The notes beneath the pieces were generated by a model, which saw only the letters and a list, made by a program, of their open reading frames with translations, was not told the DNA's origin and did no database searches. Below are positions 12,099-24,500 of a DNA stretch of 64,000 nt, in pieces (the stretch's first letter is position 1; the number at the start of each line of letters is the position of its first letter). The position numbers and the translations under genes were made by a program. The stretch covers positions 29,636,001 through 29,700,000 of the forward strand of contig OZ017797.1 in NCBI GenBank assembly GCA_963969395.1. Direction: 5' to 3'. Source of the stretch: Pseudoscleropodium purum (lineage: Eukaryota; Streptophyta; Bryopsida; Hypnales; Brachytheciaceae).

Positions 12099-12570
12099 AG
12101 AGCTATGATTGAAAATAGAGCAGCCTTTCGTATGGAAATTGGGGGTGGTGGTGGTCGGGAATGGGTTGCCTGCTCCACGTTCTCACCCAGGCGTGGCTGG
12201 CACACTGGCCGGATCTTGCTCATTGAAAGGAAAGCTGCAAAGCTCCACCGCCATAGCCCCCTTCGTCTTCTCCATTTCTCAATACGCAGTGCCGCATGTC
12301 ACAATTCCTTTCACAAAAATGTCTTCGTTTTTGGTTTCCAATTTTCCGAAACTTTGAGGGCAACAATCTCATCTAGCCCCTCGTGATTTGAAGTCACGGT
12401 GCTCCTCATCGTCATCGTCTTCGAAAATGAACACAGAACTCGTCTCGTACTCTGACATTGCTTTTCTTCTTTAAGCCTCCTCTTCTGGTTCATGTGCTTC
12501 TCCGTCAATTGCAGTTCTTGGCAATTCTCCTCTGTCAGCGTATGAGCTACTACTGTCGTTTTTTGTGAAG

Positions 12571-15500
12571 ATGCGAGGGCTTTCGCACTCGTTGCGCTTT
12601 CATGTGAATGGCCAGCTTGTGGAGGTGCCGCACCCGGATCCCCGGTCCTCCTTGGGCGAGTTCTTGCGCTCCGACCTTAATCTCCAGGGTCTGCAGTTGA
12701 CGTGTCGCCAAGGCGGGTGCGGCTCTTGCACGGTGTTGTTGGCGCCTTCTTCATCCTCCGCTTCTTCTTTTCCTGTCAATTCGTGCTTGCTTCCCCTGTG
12801 TGCAGTCGATGGCAAGCATGTCACCACCGTGGAAGGCGTGGGGAGCGTGCAGCGGGGGTTGCATCCCGTGCAATCGGCCATTGTCAATCACCATGGCACG
12901 CAATGCGGCTTCTGCACTCCTGGAATTGTGAGTATTCTCTTCTCTTCTTGATTTTTGCGTGCTTTCTTGATTGGGGCTGATTGCGCGATTGCCGGTGGTG
13001 TCTGAAAGAAAGTTTGGAGTTGCAGGTCATGAGCATGTATGGTTTGGTGAACGGCAAGGCGCAGCCGACCGCTCAGCAAGTGGAGGATCAACTGGATGGC
13101 AACTTGTGCAGGTTTCTCTCATTGTTCATGCAATGTTGTAGCTTTGACTCTCTTGATGAAATTTTGGAGATTTGAGGCAGTTGACGGGGGATCTGAAGTT
13201 GAGCGTTGTGGCATGAAACCTTGGGATATTTTGCAAGTCACACAAGTGAGGACTACAGGATTGGGGCTGCAGATTTGTGAGCTGGCTTCCATTATCATTG
13301 TCCAGGGTCTCCCAACGCTAGCTCCTCAAAGTCATGTCTGCGCCAGTGACTTTGACCTGGACTTGAGAGAAAGAGAGTGAGAGTAAATGCCACTTTGCTG
13401 CCAACTGAGAATGCCAACCTGAAAAGTTTACAGCAATAATTTACTAATTACTGAATCACTGAAAAGTGGATCCACAATGCTTGTCTGTTGTGACTTCTTA
13501 TTAGGCGAACTTCGTAGGAACTCTTTAGATTGAATCACTTTGCTTTTCGATTCTACTACACTAGTGTATTGTGGGTTTAGCTGGACTTTCATGTGAAACT
13601 CCTGTGATAAATACTTAGCTATGTGCAGAAGATCAGGACCGTAATGCTGAGTTGTTTGGGCTTGTTTCGCTAATGCAGATGCACGGGTTACCGTCCCATC
13701 CTTGATGGGTTCCAAACATTCGCAAAAGGGGCCATCAATGAGAGCCGTCATTGTCGCAATGGTTCCTCTTGCGCCTCTAAAGCTGGTTGTCAAGGCGACA
13801 TTGAGGAGCTTGGCAAGAGCAAGCCTTGCATTGATAGGCCTCCGACATTGGTGTTCTCCAAGGAAGGTGTCACATGGGCAAGATTGGGCTCCCTTCAGGA
13901 TTTGTATACCCTTCTTCGCACAGCCAAAAACAAAGGAGAGAAAGTGCGGATTGTGAGAGGCAACACTTCAACTGGCGTATATGAGCCGCTTCCCACAGAC
14001 TTTCTCGTAGATATTTCTGAGATACCGGATCTGACAAAAGCCTCGGTTGGTGACAACGGCATTACTGTTGGAGGTGCAGTGACTATAACCGAGTTTATGA
14101 ACCTTTTGGATGTACATAAAGACCTCTCTCCAAGTTACGAGCCGCTTCTTAAACATCTGAAGCGAGTATGTATATTCATAACCATTTCCGCACCTTGATC
14201 TTCTTATTCATTCCTTCTTTTTGTTTTTCTCTTTCTAAGAAGAGGAGTTAGACGATATGATTAGTTTGGGTTCATGAAGTACGTGATAAACTATTGGCGC
14301 TTTTGCAGGATTTTATTTGGCTACAATTTAATTTCTATCAGACACGACTAATATACTATTATCACTATAATAATTTGTTTCAATGTGCGTCATGTATGAA
14401 GAGATGTATGCTGGTTGAAACTGTGATTAGTTAAAATTAGACTGTTTCAGGAACTCTTGAACGGCATCATTAAAAGAATCTTCTTCATGATTCATGGAGA
14501 TGATTCTATTTTCATCTTTGATTACTATTAGGACTGTCCACATTAAGTTTGGAAGCCTTCATGTTATTGCTTTTCATGATGCTTATTGTGATGAATCTGT
14601 TATTCCATCTGTGATTGCTTTCTACTTCACTCTGTAAGGATGATAAGGCCCCATGTTTTTCTTAGCAGTTTTGAAGAGTGTATATATGAATTTTTATTTG
14701 CTCAAATTATCATTATTTTTTAACCAACATATGCAATGTTCTTCACTCAATCAAATGATATAAAGATTCTCTTTATTTAGAGTAAAATTTCCACAGTATG
14801 ATCAATTAGAATGGTTATGTAGAAATCGTGGGTCCTTTGTCCGAAATGGGTTAAAACCCTGTTTCTTCATTGATGTATCAAACTCTGTCATTCAAAAACA
14901 ACTCTGAAATGAGAACAGGGAATTGGTGTATTAAAAAAAAACACTATGCTTATTTGTTGTCTGATAAGACTTTGTAATTTGATTTTTGAAGCTTCTGCTC
15001 TGTTATGGAGTGCTGTTTGGGGTTGAGAGTTTGGGATTGAGAATTTTGATCATATGGTGTCATGATTAGAACGTTACCCAGATCATAATATGCTCAGAGT
15101 ATGTGCGTCATCATCACATTATTGTATCATTTAACCATTGTTTTCTTTGCTTGGGTGAGCTTAGGTTTGCTGATCTGCTGGGTTTAGATGTATTCTCCTG
15201 GAGTGAGGAAATTCAAAGTTGCTCATGTAGACTGCAGTATGTAATTGGTTAAGATAATGTGAGAAAATTTCATGTTTTATTTGGGTGAGGCTGGGCACTT
15301 TAATAGTTTCCCAAATTAGAACCAGCCAAGTTGCTGCGCTAATTAATCTTAAACTTGGGGTTTTGTGCCATTGATACAAGTAAAATTTCCCTATGAATTA
15401 TGTCTTTCCTGTATGATCCTGTATGAAGAATGACCTCAAGTGGCCCTTAGATAGGAATTTAAAAGCTAAGAAGACATATAGCAGAAAAGATTCGCACCTA

Positions 15501-18500
15501 ATGATTTCTCTGGCAGGTGGCTCATGATCAAGTACGCAACAGAGGCAGTGTCGCAGGGAACCTGGTAATGACGCATCAGCATGGGGACTTCATATCGGAT
15601 GTGGCTACTATCTTAATGGCAGTGGAAACAAAAGTCAAAGTGGGATCTGCGTACAACAATGGTTATGAGTGCGTTTTCAGCTTGGAGGAGTTTTTCAGCA
15701 CATCTTTGGACGGCCTAGTGGTTCTGGAAATTATGGTTCCTATTCTTGGCAAAAATACCCGTGTATCAACATATAAAGTTGCTCTACGACGAGTGAATGC
15801 ACACGCTTTGTTCAATGCAGGATTTACAATGGAAGTGAACACTTCGAAAGGTACGCCGCTTGAATTTTGAACTTGGAAAGTTGAATATGTTCTCAGTGTG
15901 ATTATCACATATCAGAAATAATGTTAGTGCTAATCATCTTAGCGTTGCTCTGCATTGGTTTAAATCATTGTTGTTGAACAAAAAATGAAAATAAAGGAGA
16001 CATCCGAATGTATTGGACCCCCACCCGTAGAAACCGTGAGATATTTGAAGAAATGTAGCTGTGTTAACCCCTATAATTTAAAGCTTTTTCTACCGTAAAC
16101 CCTATCACCTGTACAGTGGTTAGATTTTATGGAATATCTCGGTCGGGTTCTCTACCATTGCCTGAACACTTTTGCGTTTCAAATGCTTCTGGTATCCTAA
16201 ACCTCTTGGAGTTCTATGTAGTGTGAAGTTCGAAAGTATCGACTCTGCTTGGAGCTCGTTGTACTGATGCGATATCCTTGCCTGTGCGTTGATATATTTA
16301 GTCTTTGTTGTGGATATTGACTTGAGCAGTAGTGGACACGTAATCTGCAGTTCCTTTAAGAAAGACCTGTTTTCGTTCGTTACGAATAAATGTATCAAGT
16401 CAACATTATGGTTGAGGATTGTTCATACCAATAGTGCAAGATTAGGAATTATGGAGATTGTAGGTTTTGTTTACAAGTTTCAGGCTTTCCAGGCATTATT
16501 GAAGGCAACCCAGTAATTGTGTACGGTGGAGTGCGGAAGTATCCACAACGGGCAAAAAAAACCGAGGACTTTCTTAAGGGCAGGTCTATCTCGGATCAGA
16601 AGGTAATTCTATAGTAGCCCAATGTTCTTGATGGAAGATATTCAGAGAGGTCTGCAAATTTGAAATTCTGAGACATTGGTTTATTGCTGAGTGGATTACA
16701 AATTGATTTCGTGGAGACGTTAGAGGATTACCACACTAGAGGAAAAATGGAGGAACGGTCTTGAATTGGATGCATGTCATTGATCTTTGTCATAGGGTTA
16801 TTAGATCAAGTGGCTACCAGAAAAGAGCAATGGGAAGAACTTTAGGTTGAGGAGTCCCTTTGTATCTGATCATGATTCTGGCATCCTGTGTGTCATATAA
16901 AAGGTGACATGGCAATGAAGAAACCAGTGTTTTACCGGACATGGAAGTGATGCTGAATGCCTCCACTTTAGTGTGGTAACGTCTTTAGTTGATTATTTGA
17001 AACAGTTGTATGGCAAAGCACTTGAAATTCTAGAGAAGGAGCTGATTTTAGATCCTTCTTGGGAGCGAGCTGCATATCGTTCCACTTTGTTGGGAGCATT
17101 TTTGTACAAGGCTCTGCTGTCTCTTTTACCCAAAGATGCAGTTCCAGCTCCCTTGCGTTCTGCAATCACTGAGGTAGCTTTTATTACTACTCACTTTAAT
17201 ATATGTATTTGGTTGCAAACCGTGACCTTTGAAAGTAATTTTTTTTCTGGACTTGTCCTTCATCATGGCATTGAACATGCGTTTCTAATTTTTGAATGTC
17301 ATACGAATTACAATTGTCATTAGTTACCAGTGTGAATGTCAAGTTTTGAGGTAATTAGGAATCTCGATGGTAATTAACTATTGCGTGGGTGATTCCGTGT
17401 CTTGCGGAGAATCAAGTTTAGTCGATTTTTTTGGAAGTTGAACGCTTCTATCTTGCTGCAGTATTGTCACTAAGTTAAGTGTTGCCCCGTGCAGTATGTG
17501 CGACCCATTTCCACCGGTGAGGTCAATTATGATAAGGTACAATCATAGCTAGATTTTAATCTGTTTGGTCCTTTTGGTTCAATTCCCATGCTTGGTCTGA
17601 TGCTAGTAATTAGGTTAATAGGTTATCATTTCAATGTTCAATTGACTTAGGAGTGAATACTGTATGTGGCAGGGCGATTCAGCAGAGTATCCTGTATCAT
17701 TACCTCTTCCCAAATTGTCATCTGGAATTCAGGTTCTTGTTCTCCAAATATTGTCAACTATTAAGTATTTAAGTTGTTGGTTTGTTCGAGGTGGTGGTTG
17801 TATGAAATGTCTGCCAATAGACGCATTAGACGCATATCTGCCGATGGTGTTTCGTAGTACACTTGGATGTTTGAGTCCATGTGGGTCCTCAGTTTTGAGC
17901 TGCGGGGTTTGCATTAGGATAAAACCAAATGTGACTCTACGATCTTGGCTTTGGTGTAGACTGAGACCTGTATAGTAAAACTAAAATGATGTGGGTCTAA
18001 TCAGGCTACCGGAGAAGCCCAATATATGGATGATATAGTTGTAGGTGGTGGGTTGTTTGCCACTTACGTGGCTTCCAATGTTGCCAATGCGGTGGTCAAG
18101 TCAATCGACCCTTCTGAAGCTCTTACGATGAAGGGTGTGGTCACTTTCATTTCTGCAGCCACTCTGAAAGCTGACGGATACTGCAACTTAGTGAGGTACG
18201 TTTGATTCTAAGTGTGATTTTGATGTGGCATCATGTGAAGTGATTCATTAGAGAAGATCTTTGATGATGTCGAGAACACACTATTTTCTAACTAACAATC
18301 TAGTTCTTACTTTGTGCAATAGTGAGTACGAGGAAGTCTTTGCCACGGACCGGGTACTGTACTTTGGCCATCCTCTTGGTCTTATCGTTGCAGATTCAAA
18401 GGTGCGACTCTCGGTTTGATGTTCTTTTGGGTTGTGAAACTTTTCCACCATTATGTTTTTTTGCTTCTGAATAAAATTTACGAAGATGTACGAGTATGTT

Positions 18501-21500
18501 CATGCGTGTATCAGTAGAAGTTGTCAGTTTTTTAATGTGGAACTGCATTAGTGTCACCATTTTTTATATAGAATGAAATAGCATCGTTGATCATCAATTT
18601 CAAATTATGCCAACATTTTAAAACCATTAATTATGACCTGACATAGTTACACTTATTGTTTTTTTGTGGCCTCAGAGAGCGGCAGATAACGCAGCAAAAC
18701 TTGTGAAAGTCGATTATGCTGATATTCGGAAACCCATATTGACTTTTGAGGATGCTATTGCTGCTGGTTCCTTTTATCAAGACCGAGGGGTTGACTGGCA
18801 GCAGGGTACGCGATGATGAAGTTGTGTAATCTACAATGGTTTTAAGTTCTATACTTTTGTATGTCTCATGTGATTTTCCAACCCAGAAATACTTGCACAT
18901 TAGGATGCCACAGACCAAGGAGCTGCCTTCTTGGTTTGAGATCCTAGCATTGAACAACGTTAACTTCTCTATAGAATGTTGTCCCGTCTGTTCTGTAGAG
19001 ATTTTCCCGTCTTTTAGCAGCCTTTATTATCTTTGCGGCTTGGTAGTTTACATTAGTCAAGTTGGTTCATGTCGCTGAATAGATCAATTGGGTTGCTCAT
19101 GCCTACTTTATTTCTGCAGGCAATACGATGCTTGGTTTTCAGGAGGCTGATGTTTTTATTGAAGGGCAGGTGAGTTGCTACTTCCTCTTTCCCGTCTAGA
19201 CCTTTCCTTCTGTGTTAATAATCTGTTTGTAGGTTGAGATCTTTTGTTCAATCATTGTCAATCTGTTTAGGTTAGACTATTCTACTCCTTATCTAAACGC
19301 ATTGATCAAAATGCACAAGTCTGATGCTTCATTCTTCCTTATCCAAAGAAGAATTTTGCATGTGTCCAAGTACAAATAATTAGAGTGAATGTCTTTAATA
19401 CCTCGCCCACTGAAAAACGCCGTTCCATTCTATTATTTACACAGTTGTTTGCGTAGTTGTGTTTGAGAGATGTACAGGTTTGTGTATTGTCTAGCACTCT
19501 GTTTGGGGTCCAATGAGTTTGATTTGCAATGCAATGGATTTTGTACCAGTGGATTATGCGTCAAATTATGGCAAGTGATTTGAGCCAATGACTGACTGGA
19601 TAACTTGTGGTGTTTATCAGGTGACCTCGGGTCATCAGTATCACAATCATCTAGAAACACAGCGAGCTCTGTGCATTCCTGGAGAGGATGGCACCATGGA
19701 AGTCTTTTCATCTACACAAAATCCAGCTCAGGTTGGTGTATTGTGGTTAGCAAGGACCGGCCCAGAAAATTACTTTAATTGCTTGTTCTACATGATGCAT
19801 GAAAATATGTTCTGTGTGATATACATCCTACCGCTTATTTTCACCTAACCCTGTAGAATTGGTGTTGTAGGTCCAGCATTGTGTGGGGGTTGCTCTCAAT
19901 CGACCTCAGCACAAGATCACTGTAAGAAAAAACGTCTCTGAAGTACCGTTTTTTGAAGCATGCTCGTACTATTATCTTCTAAACGCGACGAACATCCAAA
20001 AGGAGAATCATGTTCTTTTTAGCGCTTTTGAGTAGCTCACGTGGGGACTTTCTTATGATCAATTAAATTACTTTTTGATCACCACATGCTATGTTCTTCA
20101 CTGATTCTGGAGATGTTGGTACAGCCCCCTGTGTAACATATTTTTCACAGCATGATCAATTAAATTTTCATTTTTGAATCATGATATGTTTTTCTTTTAG
20201 GCGTTAAAATTATGAGAGAAATTGTACAGGTAAACGTTAAAAGGCTTGGGGGTGCTTATGGATCAAAACTCAATCGCTCCACATGCCATGCCATGGCATG
20301 TTCCTTGGCTGCTGACAAGCTAAAGAGGCCTGTCCGCCTTGTTCTTGATATGGCTACCAACATGCAGGTTTGTTAGCTTATTCGATATAACCTATTTGTG
20401 TATATGATGATTTTAATTTTTAGACCATCGGGATTTCAATGAAATGAGTGATTTACGTTTGGCTTTTTGTTCATTATGTCTTTTAATAAGCACTGTGGAA
20501 CTTATGGAAGTCGTCACATCTGCATTATTCTGTACGTGAGTATCAGAATTAGAATTGGTATTCTCAAACACACGGTTGAGATATGAGGTTTCCGTAAAAC
20601 CACAGGCTTTCGTATTATTTGAGAGTATACTTCTATTTTGTGGATGTTTCTTTCTGGTGTTCTGTGTGAATGCAACTTATAATCGTGCTGACCAGTGGAA
20701 GTCCTTGATGTGGATGTGATGTAGGGTGTTGGAGCCCGGAGTCCCTACAGGTGTGACTACAAGATAGGCGTCAACAAAGATGGTCGCATTTTGGCCTTGG
20801 ATTTAAACATTTTGAACAATCATGTTAGTCCAAATTCTTATCTGTGTCTTTTGTATCCAATCCGTTACAATATACTTACTGCGTTTTGAAAACTATTAAA
20901 TATGTAAAAGAGTGATTTTTCTGTTTGTCAGTATTATGTAGTGTCGTGCACTGTTAGATTCAAACAAAGGCTTCTTAGAATTTATTTACTTTTACCATCT
21001 GCTTATTGTTTGAATTATGTTTCTCGCGATGTTTATTGTGTCAGGGTGCTCATTTTGATTTTGAAAATCCGGAAATGTTCTCGATAGTTTCATTCATCGA
21101 CAACACTTATAACATTCCTCACTGGGATATCAAGGGGAAAGTTGCGCGCACCAATCTTCCCGCATGTACTTATATGCGAGGCCCTGGTAAAACTCCACCT
21201 CACAATGCATTTGATCATATTGGGGGGGTCAGATATTTGTGCTCAAATAAGAAGTTTTCCACGCCACCTTCTGTGATAGTTGTGACTCTTCACAATTTAC
21301 TTCACTTGCAAAGTCAGCCGTCTGGTTAGTTTGGAATTTTACATGTTTATCTTTATTTATTTATATTATACTATGTTCTGGGAAAATTTTGAGCTACTTG
21401 AAGGCATAAACACACTTTATTTCATTTGTCATTTGGATAACCATCATCAATTGTTCTATTATATCCTTTGCATTTTTTTAACCGAAGCTGATGTGATTGC

Positions 21501-24500
21501 ATATTGTTAGAAAACCTCTTTACAGTTATTTCTTTCTTTAGAAACTTAGTTATTCAATTAGCCCTCAATTGCAGGAAGCCTACAACGTTTTGAGAATGAT
21601 CATGAAAAGTTGGAAGAGAATAGTGAAATTGAATGTATTAGTATAAATGTATTCTCATCTACATCCAGGTAAGTGTATGTTGACAAGAGGAATTGTGTGT
21701 CTGGGTTATGTAGTGTTTGTAGAGACCGTCTTCATGATTGAGACAATGATGGAGCATGTGGCATCTGTACTTCAAATGCCAGTGGATGTTGTACGTGAGG
21801 TTAATATGTATAAGCCTGGTGACACCACCCCCAATGGGCAGAAACTCGACTTCTGCAATGCCAAGGAAATATTCAGTGCTGTTAAGGTGACAATTTATCC
21901 CTTTGGCTCCCACTTTTCTATCACATTATGAAGCCTAAGATGGAGATTTTTTCTTATCTTATATATAATTCAATTTCAGAAATAATATGTTGCAATAATC
22001 TTATGAAAACTCTATGTAATCGAGTCGTGTACTATACCCTCTAGACTTGATAATTACATACTGATTAAGTATCACAAACCTGTGATATTAAAAGATAGTT
22101 GATCACAAAGATGCGATTTTACAGTATGGTTTGTGTGTTAATTAATGGATGTGAAGGAATCTTGCTAATTCAACTGTCATATAGAAAATATTAACATTAG
22201 ACCAAAGCAGATGTTGGGTAAATTATACAATTAAGGGCGGATGATCCTCGTGGGCCTTGAAGGTCTTAAAAAATCACTGTGGGCCTAGTTCCATGCCTTT
22301 AAATGTAATTTTCTCAGCATTCATGTGCACTGTTGTTATGTGGTGTTGTATCTAACAGGAATCTAGCAGCTATGAAAGCCGTCTTCAAGACATTAAGGAA
22401 TTCAATTCTGCAAACCAGTTCGTCAAACGTGGTATTTCTATGGTACCTGTAAAGTTTAATGCATTCTGGGAAGCTCAAAACCACATCGCTCTTGTTAATG
22501 TTTATCCCGACGGGAGTGTAAGCATAAATAATTCAGGATGTGAAATGGGACAGGGTCTTGATATCAAAGTTGCACAGGTAGACACTCTTCTCATGATCTT
22601 TGTTCTGCTAATATACTATTGCCAGTATTGAATTTACAATTTAGTAGGTTGTCAGTATTCAGTTGCCAGTATTCGTATGGGAAGAATATTAGTTCAACCC
22701 CTCAATCTCTGCATAGACTGAGCTCATCTGCGGCTCAGCCTATCTCTAGCATCTTTCAATCTGACCTTCAACTAACCTGAAATAATTTAGTTTCTCAGAT
22801 TAACTTGGCCCGAACTTCAAAATATTATCCAAGTACTGGCAGAACAGTTTCTTATCTTATCACTATTTAAGTTTTTAAATTCTAGAATGACCTAGATTTA
22901 TTACCTAGGGGCACTTGACGAGGATTTGTTTTTAATATTATTATGATGGGTCCGTTAACTGTAGTTGATTGACCGAAGAATATGAAACACATAAAACATC
23001 TTAGACTTGTTTAAGTAGTACTATTTCAACTAATATCATAAACATTTGTGCTAGAATATGTTTTCCGGTAATAATTATCTTTCTAGCCAGTACTAACCAT
23101 CTATTTGCGATTGGGCAGTTACAGCTTATGATTATTTACCCTAATACTTTGTTTGGCAGGTTGCAGCTATGACTTTGGGGACTTTGGTGAAAGGTGGACT
23201 AGATTTGGCCCATATCCGAGTGAACAGCGTCACAACACTGGTTGCGAATAACTGTGCTGAATCCGGAGGCTCGGTGACCTCAGAACTCGCTGCAATGGCT
23301 GTGCAGGTTAGTATTGAATCGTTTTACTGACTTTCTATGGTCTGGAACAGTCTTTTGCCAAATAGAGGATTTACACGTTAAATAATATCCATATATATCG
23401 AATGTTCGGGATTAAATTTTTGGTTTCTCATTCATACCAAAGAATCAAATAGTTAAGTATGATGATAGATGTTGAAGAAGAAGAATCTTTATACTGATCC
23501 AGTGGGCTTCAACAAATAATATGTAAGCTTGATTACTCTAGGTTTCAGAACCGAATCCTCTAACTAAAAACAAGTCTAATGATTATTTGTGCTTTATCTC
23601 AACTACTAACTTTCAGAATTTGTGAAATTATGAACGTGAGGTCTAATTCTGTTTACATATCCAGTTAGCATGCGAGAAACTTGTCTCCCGGCTACAAGTG
23701 ACAAGCAAGATGCTTACAACACCGCAAGGGAAACCAATGTGGCGTGATCTCATCCAATCAGGAGTAGATAATGGTGTTGATCTTCAAGCTCGTGGGCGTA
23801 TTTACCCTGCAGCTGGCAAACGCGGCCCATTTCAGTAAGTGACACCAATATCTACTCCTTGTTTCAAGTTTCATAAGGCATGTTGTAAGTAGGGAAACAC
23901 ACTTTTTGCGATGAACGTGGTTCTTATTATTTGATTGAACAATGTTTAACTGTTCTTGTCAGAAATTGAAAGAGGATTTCAATGAATCAAATAATGTGTT
24001 ATTTGGATGCTGCATGCAAAAGTTATTGAGGTTTAAAGTTTTGTTGGTTGATGATCGAAAACCAACACTAATACACATGTTGCGGAGGTCTATATTCTCC
24101 TCATTATTATATACTTATTGTCGAAGATTTTAGGGTGGCCATTTTGGGTCAGTGGCGACTATGGGTGTACCCTTATGCCTTAGGGTAGGGTACTATCCAG
24201 AGTATACCCTAAGCATTGGAACCGAAGTTTTGTCGTAACTTCTCAATGTCTGTCTTCAGATATGTATCTTTTGGAGCAGGTTGTTGTGAAGCTGAAGTGG
24301 ACATTTTGACAGGTTTCAATTTCAACCGTTCAAGTTTATTTATAATATTCTGCAGTGTGTTTCACAAATCTCAATAGATCATTCAAGATGACTGTGCTTT
24401 ACGTGTCATTTCCTGGGTTGTTTTGGACGAATTTGTGTCGCACTCCTTTGTGACAATGGTTTTAATTGTTTGAATACCAATATTAGCGTTTGCATCTGCT

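Larger units (their letters stand above)
8976..12570. other. Intergenic region upstream of the aldehyde oxidase-like gene
   Basis: AT-rich and without a supported gene. A degenerate tandem duplication of about 145 bp lies at 9988-10260. A perfect 34-bp head-to-tail duplication lies at 12031-12098. The GC content rises from about 12100, consistent with a promoter and 5' leader for the gene starting at 12571. Open frames here show no domain. Confidence 0.5.

Noticed and set aside
12105..12386. Plus-strand open frames before the AO-like gene
   Set aside because: They lie in the likely promoter/leader, overlap each other in two frames and have no domain.
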